DNA from: an uncultured Burkholderiales bacterium
GTDB taxonomy: Bacteria > Pseudomonadota > Gammaproteobacteria > Burkholderiales > Burkholderiaceae_E
DNA length: 6,240 nt
Assembly: GCA_903831925.1 (NCBI GenBank)
Contig: CAIKZV010000024.1
Span: forward strand, 1 to 6,240
Direction: 5' to 3'
A program made the translations under genes and the position numbers. The notes under the pieces are model-generated. The model saw only the letters and a program-made list of their open reading frames with translations, was not told where the DNA came from and did not search any database. This document shows positions 1-6,240 of this stretch, piece by piece. Within the stretch, counting starts at the first letter, position 1; each line of letters opens with the position of its first letter.

Positions 1-123
1 GGGCGGCACGATCTGCGGATATTGCGCGACCGGCATCTGACTGAGACAGACGCCACCGATCAGCAGCATGACGATCGCGATCACATTCGCGAGGATCGGC
101 CGCTCGATGAAAAATCGTGACAT
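1..123 (-). CDS. Second HAE1-type RND efflux pump, N-terminal fragment (cut by window edge)
   Basis: This is the start of another inner-membrane RND drug/proton antiporter, downstream of the first pump in the same operon. Reading leftward from ATG at 123, the 41 codons in the window begin MSRFFIERPILANV and end PVAQYPQIVPP, all without a stop. The FF-I-ERPI-L-N start, a first transmembrane helix at about residues 10-29, and the QYPQIVPP entry into the periplasmic porter domain are hallmarks of AcrB/MexB-type HAE1 proteins, which normally run to about 1,040 residues. By eye 27 of the 41 residues match the first pump, so it is a paralogue rather than a recent copy. The ATG is well placed by family comparison, although no clear Shine-Dalgarno precedes it. 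Whether the full gene is intact cannot be seen here. Confidence 0.93.
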   Translation of the reverse strand, partial: MSRFFIERPILANVIAIVMLLIGGVCLSQMPVAQYPQIVPP

Positions 124-153
124 CAGATCGGGGCGTTCACGAAAAGGCCCGAC
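124..153 (-). other. 30-nt spacer between the two RND pump genes, no clear ribosome binding site
   Basis: This gap lies between the TGA of the first pump (156-154) and the ATG of the second (123). On the minus strand it is C/T/G-rich and has no GGAG- or GAGG-like stretch at normal distance from the ATG. There is no hairpin followed by a T-run, so no terminator is supported. The likely inference is that the second pump is translated by ribosomes arriving from the first gene, or from a weak site, perhaps at a lower level. Confidence 0.55.
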
Positions 154-3100
154 TCAGCGACCGGGCTTCGAGGCGTCGCTGACAGCGACCATCGGGTCGG
201 ACGCCCGCTTGCGCTCCCGCCTTCGTGAGACGAAGCCTTCGATGATCACGTAAAAGCCCGGCACGAAAGGAATCGCAATCAGCGTCGAGGCCATCATGCC
301 GCCGAACACCACCGTTCCGAGCGCCTGCTGGCTCGCCGCACCCGCACCCTGCGCAGTGAGCAAGGGCACCACACCGAGAATGAAGGCGATCGAGGTCATC
401 ACGATCGGGCGAAACCGCTTGTGGGCCGCTTCGACCGCAGCCTCCTGCGGACTCATGCCTTCTGCGCGAAGCTCCTTCGCAAATTCCACGATGAGAATCG
501 CATTTTTTGCAGCCAGCGCAATCATCAGCACCAGACCGATCTGGGTATAGAGATCGGCCGGGAATCCCCGAATCGTCAGCGCAATCACGATACCGACCAG
601 CGCCATCGGCACCGTCAGAATCACGACTGCCGGATCCGACCAGCTTTCGTACTGACCGGCGAGCACCAGGAACACCAGAATGATCGACAGCGCAAAGATG
701 AAATAGACCTGATTGCCGCCCAGTCGCTCCTGATAGGACAAGCCGGTCCAGTCAAAGCCCGCCGATGCCGGCAGCGCGTCCTCGACCACCTTCTGCATCG
801 CATCAAGCGCCTGCCCGGGACTCACGCCCGGCGCGGGGTCGCCCACGATGGCAGCCGAAGGATAGAGGTTGAAACGCGTGTTCAGATCGGAACCGAGGAC
901 CTTGCGAATGCTGACGATCGCCCCCAGCGGCACCATCTGGCCCGACCGGTTGGCCACATAGAGCGAGCGGATATCGTCAAGCTGGCGTCGATGCGTCGAA
1001 TCGGCCTGGACCCTGACCTGGAAGCTCTGGTTGAACTTGTTGAACTGATTGACGTAGGTCGAGCCGAGATAGGTCTGCAGGGTCTGAAAGACGTTGTCGA
1101 CGCTCACCCCAAGCGACTCGGCCATGGTGCGGTCGATATCGAGATAAATCTGCGGGCTGTCGGCACTGAACGATGTGGTGACCTCGGCCAGCTGAGGGTT
1201 CTGCCGTGCCTTGGCCAGGACATCGCGCACGACTTCCTGAAACGGCCTCAGCCCCAGGCCGCCACGGTCTTCCAGCACCAGCTGGAATCCGCCCGATTGA
1301 CCCAGGCCCGGAATCGGCGGCGGCACAACCACCGCGAAATCGGCCTTGCGCAGATCACGGAACTGCTCGCGCAAGGCACTGACCAACCCATCCTGCGTAA
1401 AGCCTGCCGGGCGCTTGTCCCAGTCGTCGTAAACCACATAGACCGACAGCACATTGGACAGCGTCGCCGAATCGAGCGACGAGTAACCGCCGCTGGTGAT
1501 CCATCCCTTGACCCCGGGCGTTTTCGACAGGGTCGCATCGATCTGGGCAGACAGTTCACGCAATCGCGGCTGCGCAGCACCCGGCGGCAACTGGGCGACC
1601 ACCATGCAGTAGCCCTGGTCTTCGATCGGCAAGAAGGCCGTCGGCAGCCGCGCGAAGCCGGCTGCCGCAAGCCCGACGATCACCAGGAACATCGCCACCA
1701 TGCTGCGCGGATGCAGGGTCATCCAGCGGACCACGCCGATATACCGGCTCTCGATCGCGTCATAGACGCGGTTGAATCCGCGAAAGAACCAGTTCAGTTT
1801 GCGCTCCCCGTCATGGGCCTTCATGTAGAGCGCGCACTGCGTGGGGTTGAGCGTCAGGGCATTGATGGCGCTGATGATCGCAGTGGCTGCGATAACCAGA
1901 GCGAACTGGCGAAACATCTGGCCTGTGATGCCCGGCAGAAACGACGCCGGCAGAAACACCGAGGTCAGCACCAGCGTGATCCCCAGGATTGGCCCGGTCA
2001 GCTCGCTCATCGCCTTGATGGCCGCGTCCTTCGGACTCAGGCCTTTCTCGATATAGCGGGCGGTATTTTCGACAATGACGATCGAATCATCGACCACGAT
2101 GCCGATCGCCAGAATCAGCGCGAACAGGGTCATCAGGTTGACGGTGAAACCGAGTGCTGCCATCGCCGCGAAGGTGCCGATGATCGTGACCGGCACCGTG
2201 ATCGCCGGCACCAGCATCGCGCGAAAGTTCTGCAGGAACAGCATGATCACCAGCAGCACCAGCACACCGGCCTCGATCAGCGCCTTGTAGACCCCGCTGA
2301 TCGAATCATTGATGAAAGCGGAGCTGTCGAGCAGCGCGGTGTATTCGAGGCCCGGCGGAAACTTCTCGCTCATCTGGGCCATCAGCTGCCTGACCTCAGT
2401 GGCGACTTTCAGCGAGTTGGCCCCCGGCAGGGTGTAGATGTTGAGCTGCGCCGCCTTTTTTCCGCTCAGACTGGAGAAGGTCCCGAAGGATTGCTGGATC
2501 AGATCGACCCGGCCGATATCCTTCAGGCGCACGTTCGAGGCCGACGGCGCGGTCTGCACCTGCTTGCTGTTGCTGGAGGCGCTGCTGCTCTTGATGATGA
2601 TGTCTTCGAACTGACCGACATCGGAGAGTCGCCCGAGCGTCAGAACCGTGAACTGGAACAGCTGATCGGAGGCCACCGGTGCGGCGCCGAGCTGGCCACC
2701 GGCGACCTGAAGATTCTGATCCTGGATCGCATTCTGGACATCGGTCGCGGTCAGACCATAGAACTGCAGCTTCAGCGGATCGAGCCAGATGCGCATGCTG
2801 TAGGGGCCGGCGCCCAGAATCTGGACTTGCCCGACACCGGGAAGGCGCGCCAGGGGACTCTGCAGATTGATGATCGCGTAGTTGCTGAGGAAGGTCTCGT
2901 CATACCGGCCGTCCTTCGAATAGAGACTGCCGATCATCAGCACATTGGTGCTGACTTTTTGCACGAGCACGCCCTGGGTCTGAACCGCCTGGGGCAGTTG
3001 CGCCACCGCACTGTTGACCGCGTTCTGAACCAGTGCCACCGAATTGTTCAGGTCGGTGCCGACATTGAAGCTCAGGGTCAGGACATAGCTGCCATCGCTG

Positions 3101-3354
3101 CCGCTGCTAGAGCTGAGCGCAAACGACCCTTCGATCCCGTTGACCGCCTGCTCGATCGGAATGCCGACGGTGGTGGCCACCACCTCCGCACTCGCGCCGG
3201 GATAAGAGGTGGTGATCTGGATCGTCGGCGGGACAATCTGGGGATATTGCGACACCGGCAGCGTGAGCAGGCAGACCACGCCGAGGACGACCGTGATGAT
3301 CGCAACGACATTGGAGAGGATCGGCCGCTCGACGAAGAATGCCGAAATACTCAC
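154..3354 (-). CDS. HAE1-family RND multidrug efflux pump, inner-membrane proton antiporter (AcrB/MexB type)
   Basis: This complete 1,066-residue pump would be the trimeric engine that drives substrates into the periplasmic exit duct in exchange for protons. It begins FFVERPILSNV with TM1 at about 11-31. The first periplasmic domain is about 32-355, TM2-TM6 about 357-503, TM7 about 551-569, the second periplasmic domain about 570-880, and TM8-TM12 about 882-1037, ending in a basic tail. The proton-relay residues are present: D422/D423 in GIVVDDSIVIVEN, K950 in ALAAKNAILIVEF, and R980 and T987 in KRFRPIVMTS. The AcrB-like SYQERLGGNQ is at 873-882. Length is slightly above AcrB (1,049), mainly from a Ser-rich insert near 256-274. 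The start is GTG at 3354, overlapping the adaptor's stop by 4 nt, with GAAGG 9 nt upstream. The substrate-pocket loop differs from AcrB, so the substrate is unknown. The DD motif and AcrB-like ends argue against a CzcA/CusA metal pump. Confidence 0.97.
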   Translation of the reverse strand: MSISAFFVERPILSNVVAIITVVLGVVCLLTLPVSQYPQIVPPTIQITTSYPGASAEVVATTVGIPIEQAVNGIEGSFALSSSSGSDGSYVLTLSFNVGTDLNNSVALVQNAVNSAVAQLPQAVQTQGVLVQKVSTNVLMIGSLYSKDGRYDETFLSNYAIINLQSPLARLPGVGQVQILGAGPYSMRIWLDPLKLQFYGLTATDVQNAIQDQNLQVAGGQLGAAPVASDQLFQFTVLTLGRLSDVGQFEDIIIKSSSASSNSKQVQTAPSASNVRLKDIGRVDLIQQSFGTFSSLSGKKAAQLNIYTLPGANSLKVATEVRQLMAQMSEKFPPGLEYTALLDSSAFINDSISGVYKALIEAGVLVLLVIMLFLQNFRAMLVPAITVPVTIIGTFAAMAALGFTVNLMTLFALILAIGIVVDDSIVIVENTARYIEKGLSPKDAAIKAMSELTGPILGITLVLTSVFLPASFLPGITGQMFRQFALVIAATAIISAINALTLNPTQCALYMKAHDGERKLNWFFRGFNRVYDAIESRYIGVVRWMTLHPRSMVAMFLVIVGLAAAGFARLPTAFLPIEDQGYCMVVAQLPPGAAQPRLRELSAQIDATLSKTPGVKGWITSGGYSSLDSATLSNVLSVYVVYDDWDKRPAGFTQDGLVSALREQFRDLRKADFAVVVPPPIPGLGQSGGFQLVLEDRGGLGLRPFQEVVRDVLAKARQNPQLAEVTTSFSADSPQIYLDIDRTMAESLGVSVDNVFQTLQTYLGSTYVNQFNKFNQSFQVRVQADSTHRRQLDDIRSLYVANRSGQMVPLGAIVSIRKVLGSDLNTRFNLYPSAAIVGDPAPGVSPGQALDAMQKVVEDALPASAGFDWTGLSYQERLGGNQVYFIFALSIILVFLVLAGQYESWSDPAVVILTVPMALVGIVIALTIRGFPADLYTQIGLVLMIALAAKNAILIVEFAKELRAEGMSPQEAAVEAAHKRFRPIVMTSIAFILGVVPLLTAQGAGAASQQALGTVVFGGMMASTLIAIPFVPGFYVIIEGFVSRRRERKRASDPMVAVSDASKPGR
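3351..3354 (-). other. 4-nt start/stop overlap (GTGA) coupling adaptor and pump translation
   Basis: Read on the minus strand, these four bases are GTGA. The GTG starts the pump and the TGA ends the adaptor. Such overlaps usually indicate translational coupling, which would help keep adaptor and pump in step. Both neighbouring reading frames are full-length, so the overlap is a real gene junction rather than a frameshift. Confidence 0.85.
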
Positions 3355-4586
3355 TTCGCCGGGCCTTCGCTGGCTGGCTTTGCCGCGGCGGCCGCAGTGG
3401 CAACCGGCTTGGGGGTCACCTTCTGGCCTGGCACCGCGCGAAGCAGACCCTCGACGATCACCGAATCGTCGGCGCCGAGCCCTTCCCGAATCACGAGCTT
3501 GTCGCCCATCTGCAGCCCGGCCTTGATGCCCCGGCGCTCGACGACATTGTTTGCACCAACCACCAGCAGGTATTCACCCTGCTGATCGAATCTCACCGCG
3601 TCTCCCGGCACCAGCAAGGCATCGGTCTTCTCGAGCGCGGTGACCCGAACCCGCGTGAACAGACCCGGCAGGGTTTTTTGCTGAGGATTCGGCCAGACCG
3701 CGCGCATCTGCAGTGTCCCGGTCGTCGATGACACATCGAGCGCGGCAAAGTCGAGATAGCCCTTGTGCGGAAAGCCTTCCTCGTTCACCAGCCCGAAGCT
3801 CGCCGGCACCCTGCCCTGCGTCAGCATCTGACCGCTGGCACTGCGCTGACGACCAAGGAGTGCCAGCAGCTCGCGCTGGTCGATGGTGAAGTAGACATAG
3901 AGCGGATCGACCTGATCGATCTGGGCAAGCGTGGTCGGCTGCCCGGCGCCGCCCACGAGGTTGCCGATATCGATCAGATGCCGACCAATACGGCCATCCA
4001 TCGGCGCTCGAACCACGGTGTAGCTCAGGTTCAACTCGGCCAGATCGACTTGCGCCTTGGCCGAGGCCACGCCGGCAGCCGCCTCGTCTTTCTTTGCCTG
4101 CCATTGATCGACCTGCGTTTGCGTCGCTGCATCCTGCGCGACCAGGCGCTTGTAGCGCGGCAATTCGATTTCGGCGTGCTTGTACGACGCAATCTGGCCG
4201 TCGAGCTGCGCCTTGGCCTGCTTGAGCTGGGCGATGTACTGATCCTGCTGAAGCGTAAAGAGCAGGTCGCCTTTTTTGACCTGCTGGCCGTCGATGAAGT
4301 GGATCTTCTGGAGATAGCCTTCGACGCGCGCCACAACCGTCACAGTTCGGACCGCCGCGGTATTGCCGGTGAAGTCGAGGTAATTGGCCACCGCCTGATG
4401 GCCAGGCTTGGCCACCGTGACCGCCGGCGGCTCGGGAGGCGCAACGACCTTGGCCTCCTTGCAGCCCGACAGACCCATCGACAGACCGAGCACCAGCATG
4501 CCAGCGAACAGCGCGCCAAGTGTCCTGCGGTCGCTGAATGCGGCAGATACCTTCATTTTTCGTCTCTCGAATTCGGGCAAGTTCAT
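3351..4586 (-). CDS. RND efflux periplasmic adaptor lipoprotein (membrane fusion protein, AcrA/MexA type)
   Basis: This 411-residue adaptor would link the RND pump to the outer-membrane channel. A basic then hydrophobic segment ends in the lipobox LSGC with the lipidated cysteine at 42, so it should be anchored in the inner membrane. The first half of the lipoyl domain is about 84-112 (RVEGYLQKIHFIDGQQVKKG), the α-helical hairpin about 113-186 (rich in Q, K and A), and the second lipoyl half about 188-211 (VVRAPMDGRIG). A β-barrel follows at about 225-318 and a membrane-proximal domain at about 320-389. The tail after 390 is rich in A, P and K. Two starts are possible. ATG 4586 has GGAG 10 nt upstream. 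ATG 4556 (residue 11) has GAGAGA 6 nt upstream and gives a neater signal peptide with the cysteine at 32. The gene lies 4 nt after the channel gene and overlaps the pump by 4 nt. Confidence 0.95.
   Translation of the reverse strand: MNLPEFERRKMKVSAAFSDRRTLGALFAGMLVLGLSMGLSGCKEAKVVAPPEPPAVTVAKPGHQAVANYLDFTGNTAAVRTVTVVARVEGYLQKIHFIDGQQVKKGDLLFTLQQDQYIAQLKQAKAQLDGQIASYKHAEIELPRYKRLVAQDAATQTQVDQWQAKKDEAAAGVASAKAQVDLAELNLSYTVVRAPMDGRIGRHLIDIGNLVGGAGQPTTLAQIDQVDPLYVYFTIDQRELLALLGRQRSASGQMLTQGRVPASFGLVNEEGFPHKGYLDFAALDVSSTTGTLQMRAVWPNPQQKTLPGLFTRVRVTALEKTDALLVPGDAVRFDQQGEYLLVVGANNVVERRGIKAGLQMGDKLVIREGLGADDSVIVEGLLRAVPGQKVTPKPVATAAAAAKPASEGPAK
3364..3368 (-). promoter_or_regulatory. Ribosome binding site for the first RND pump
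   Basis: The minus strand reads GAAGG here, 9 nt before the GTG start at 3354 and inside the last codons of the adaptor gene. It supports the GTG as the true start, as does the family-typical N-terminus that begins there. Confidence 0.55.
4563..4568 (-). promoter_or_regulatory. Candidate ribosome binding site for an alternative adaptor start at 4556
   Basis: The minus strand reads GAGAGA, followed by six bases and ATG at 4556. Starting there would drop ten residues (MNLPEFERRK) and leave a compact lipoprotein signal, MKVSAAF onward to LSGC. The competing start at 4586 has GGAG at 4600-4597 with a longer 10-nt spacer. The sequence alone does not decide between them. Confidence 0.4.
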
Positions 4587-4590
4587 CGTG

Positions 4591-6177
4591 TCACCACTCC
4601 GGCGGTCGAATCAGCGGTGTCACCTCACCGGGTGCCGGCAGGCCCTGCACCGGCGGCCACGCGCCCCCCTCGGGCTTCAGGAGGGGCCCCCAATCCGTGC
4701 GTTGCGCCATCTCGTCTTTCACCTTCTGCGCCACCCTGTCCTGCCCCTGCAAAAACTCCCAGCCCCCGCCCATCGCGCGGTAAGTCTGAATCAGGCCAAG
4801 CGGGATGTTTCCTTGCGCCACCGCAAGACTGTTGCCGGCCTTCAGCAGGTTTTCTTCGGCGGTCAGCACCGTGGTGAAGTCGGCCGTGCCCTCCTGGTAT
4901 TGCAGCAGTGCAATGCGCAGTGACCCGTTGGCGGCGGTCAGACTTTTCTGAAGAAAATCAGCCTGAATCCGCGACTGAGTGAATTGCAGGATGCCGTCTT
5001 CGACTTCTTTCTGCGCGTTCAGAACGGTGTTCTGATAGTTGATCAGCTGTTGCTGGAGCTTGGCATCCTGCACCCGGACATTGTTGGTGATCTGCCCGTA
5101 ATTCAGGATGTTCCACGTAATTCCGGGCCCGAGCGTGTAGATCAGCGAACCGGCGCCGAGGCTTGACTGGCCGATGGTGCTGCTCTGAATCCCGATGCTT
5201 CCCGACAAGGTAAAACTGGGCAGCAGCGCCGCCTTGGCAAGCCCAATCTGCGCCGACTGAGCCGCGGCATTGAGTTCGGCCTCACGGACATCAGGGCGTC
5301 GTCGCAGAAGATCTGCCGGAATGCCGACCAGCAGACTGTCTGGCGCGGTCGGGATCGCCGATACGCCACCGAGCAGGCTATCGAGCGACGAGGGCGACAT
5401 CCCCAGCAGCACGCACAGGGCGTCGACCGCCTTGCCGCGCTCGATGGCGAGTTCGGGGATCGATGACTGGGTCGTCGCCAGGGCGTATTCAGCCTGATAG
5501 ACGTCCCGCTTGGTCACCACTCCACCCTCGAAGCGGGCGCGCGCAATCCCGAGTGCCTGCTGCTGACGAACAATATTGTCGTTGGCAATGCGCGTTCGGG
5601 CCTCAAGGGTGCGGATCTGCACATAGATGCTGGCCACATCGCCAACCAGCGTGACAAGCACATCGTCATAAGCCGCGACCGACGATAAATAGGCATTGCC
5701 GGCCGATTCGACACCGCGACGAATCTTTCCCCAGACGTCGAGCTCCCAGCCAGCCTGCAGGCCGTAATTGGCCGACCAGTAATTGGGGTTGACCACCTGA
5801 TAGGGCGAGGAGGTCGACATCCGGGATCGGTAGAGCGACGCGACCGCCTGTTGCTGTTGCGGATAGAAATCCCCGATCGCGATGCCGAGCTGGGCACGCG
5901 ACTGCAGCACGCGCACACCGGCTGCCTGCAAGTTCAGATTTTGTCGGAATGCGATGTCGACGAGTCGGGAGAGCGCCGGATCATTGAGCGCAGCCCACCA
6001 GTCCGCACGCTGCATTTGCGCAGCCTGCACCGAGGCCTGGCCAGACTCCTTCCAGCGATCGGACACATCGACCGCGGGCTGCTTGTAATCCGGACCGATC
6101 ATGCAGCCCGACAGCACCAGGGCTCCGAGACAAAGCGCTGTCCGACTGAATACGCGCGCTGACAACTGTGCAGACAA
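4591..6177 (-). CDS. RND efflux outer-membrane channel lipoprotein (OprM/NodT family)
   Basis: This 528-residue protein would form the trimeric outer-membrane duct that completes the pump. A short signal with arginines at 8 and 12 leads to the lipobox VLSGC, with the lipidated cysteine at 25, followed by MIGPDYKQP, the typical mature N-terminus of the family. Two repeated helical/β units follow. GWELDVWGKIRRG (143-155) is the first-repeat strand motif, IPADLLRRRPDVREAE (286-301) is the strongest family signature, and WNILNYGQITNN (355-366) is the second-repeat counterpart. The family core ends near YRAMGGGWE (466-474). About 50 further residues rich in P, W and G follow, more than OprM has. 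The start is TTG at 6177 with a weak AGG 9 nt upstream. The frame stays open to the right edge with no ATG, GTG or TTG in the 21 codons between, so an upstream start outside the window cannot be excluded. Confidence 0.94.
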   Translation of the reverse strand: MSAQLSARVFSRTALCLGALVLSGCMIGPDYKQPAVDVSDRWKESGQASVQAAQMQRADWWAALNDPALSRLVDIAFRQNLNLQAAGVRVLQSRAQLGIAIGDFYPQQQQAVASLYRSRMSTSSPYQVVNPNYWSANYGLQAGWELDVWGKIRRGVESAGNAYLSSVAAYDDVLVTLVGDVASIYVQIRTLEARTRIANDNIVRQQQALGIARARFEGGVVTKRDVYQAEYALATTQSSIPELAIERGKAVDALCVLLGMSPSSLDSLLGGVSAIPTAPDSLLVGIPADLLRRRPDVREAELNAAAQSAQIGLAKAALLPSFTLSGSIGIQSSTIGQSSLGAGSLIYTLGPGITWNILNYGQITNNVRVQDAKLQQQLINYQNTVLNAQKEVEDGILQFTQSRIQADFLQKSLTAANGSLRIALLQYQEGTADFTTVLTAEENLLKAGNSLAVAQGNIPLGLIQTYRAMGGGWEFLQGQDRVAQKVKDEMAQRTDWGPLLKPEGGAWPPVQGLPAPGEVTPLIRPPEW

Positions 6178-6178
6178 G

Positions 6179-6240
6179 GTGACGGACCTGAGGAACGCTG
6201 ACGAAGCGAAAACGTCGCGGGTGGGATCGAGGAAAGCCGA
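6179..6240 (+). CDS. Possible N-terminus of a divergently transcribed regulator (speculative, partial)
   Basis: From GTG at 6179 the plus strand reads 20 codons, MTDLRNADEAKTSRVGSRKA, open to the window edge. The second GTG at 6221 (codon 15) is an alternative start. The charged N-terminus with S-R-K-A resembles the disordered lead-in of TetR/AcrR-type repressors, which are often encoded divergently from RND operons. Against this, the GTG at 6179 is one base from the channel's proposed TTG start, no good ribosome binding site is visible, and 20 residues cannot identify a family. If real, the regulator body lies to the right and the operon promoter would overlap its 5' end. It may equally be non-coding leader DNA. 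Confidence 0.2.
   Translation, partial: MTDLRNADEAKTSRVGSRKA

Noticed and set aside
502..509. A run of six A on the minus strand at the essential lysine codon K950, resembling a slippery site.
   Set aside because: The pump frame continues intact to a normal C-terminus and the run encodes the conserved A-K-N. No downstream hairpin or alternative product was seen to support programmed frameshifting.
1248..1670. Shorter minus-strand frames inside the pump gene, such as this 140-codon one, and similar ones in the adaptor and channel genes.
   Set aside because: They are out of frame with genes that have full-length family matches, have Arg/Ser/Cys-rich shadow composition, and lack signals of their own.
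154..3354. Heavy-metal (CzcA/CusA) or MdtBC/MuxBC-type assignment for the pump.
   Set aside because: The N-terminus (FFVERPI), TM4 motif (GIVVDDSIVIVEN) and C-terminal motifs match AcrB-type HAE1 proteins. Methionine-rich metal sites and the MdtB-type N-terminus are absent.
421..3585. A plus-strand open frame of 1,054 codons antisense to the RND pump.
   Set aside because: It is codon-aligned with the pump gene, so each of its codons is the reverse complement of a pump codon. It stays open simply because the pump uses no TTA, CTA or TCA codons there, as is common in GC-rich genomes. The product is rich in H, R, Q and D with no domain or membrane pattern, while the minus strand encodes an unmistakable pump.
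3765..4877. A plus-strand open frame of 370 codons antisense to the adaptor and the end of the channel gene.
   Set aside because: It is also codon-aligned with the adaptor gene and explained by the same codon bias. It spans a real gene junction on the other strand and shows no family motif.
6196..6208. Short inverted repeat CGCT-GACGA-AGCG in the operon leader, considered as an operator.
   Set aside because: The arms are only 4 bp and pairing does not extend outward. This is expected by chance and too weak to call a regulator site.

Overview
The window holds most of one operon, read entirely on the minus strand (right to left), for a tripartite RND-type (resistance-nodulation-division) multidrug efflux system. 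In transcription order it contains an outer-membrane channel lipoprotein of the OprM/NodT type (6177 to 4591), a periplasmic adaptor lipoprotein of the AcrA/MexA type (4586 to 3351), a complete inner-membrane HAE1-type pump of the AcrB/MexB family (3354 to 154), and the first 41 codons of a second, paralogous HAE1 pump (123 to 1, cut by the left edge). Spacing is 4 nt, then a 4-nt overlap, then 30 nt, with no terminator seen between genes, so the four genes are very probably co-transcribed. The operon runs on past the left edge.

The organism is a Gram-negative bacterium, because all three envelope components are present, including two proteins with bacterial lipoprotein signals. The high-GC sequence, near-absence of TTA/CTA/TCA codons and close match to classical HAE1 and OprM family motifs suggest a proteobacterium. 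I cannot place it more finely.

The parts should act together. The RND trimer takes substrate from the inner membrane or periplasm using the proton-motive force. The lipid-anchored adaptor bridges the pump to the trimeric outer-membrane channel, and substrate leaves the cell. The substrate cannot be read from the sequence. The pump core has the proton-relay residues (D422, D423, K950, R980, T987), but its drug-binding pocket lacks most of the phenylalanines of AcrB, so AcrB's substrate range should not be assumed.

The unusual points are the tandem pair of AcrB-type (not MdtBC-type) pumps behind a single adaptor, the channel-first gene order, a Ser-rich insertion in the pump's periplasmic domain and a long C-terminal extension on the channel. 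A short plus-strand reading at the right edge could be the N-terminus of a divergent regulator, but this is weakly supported. Apart from these points this is a recognisable efflux operon. I see no mobile element, CRISPR array, RNA gene or clearly new system.
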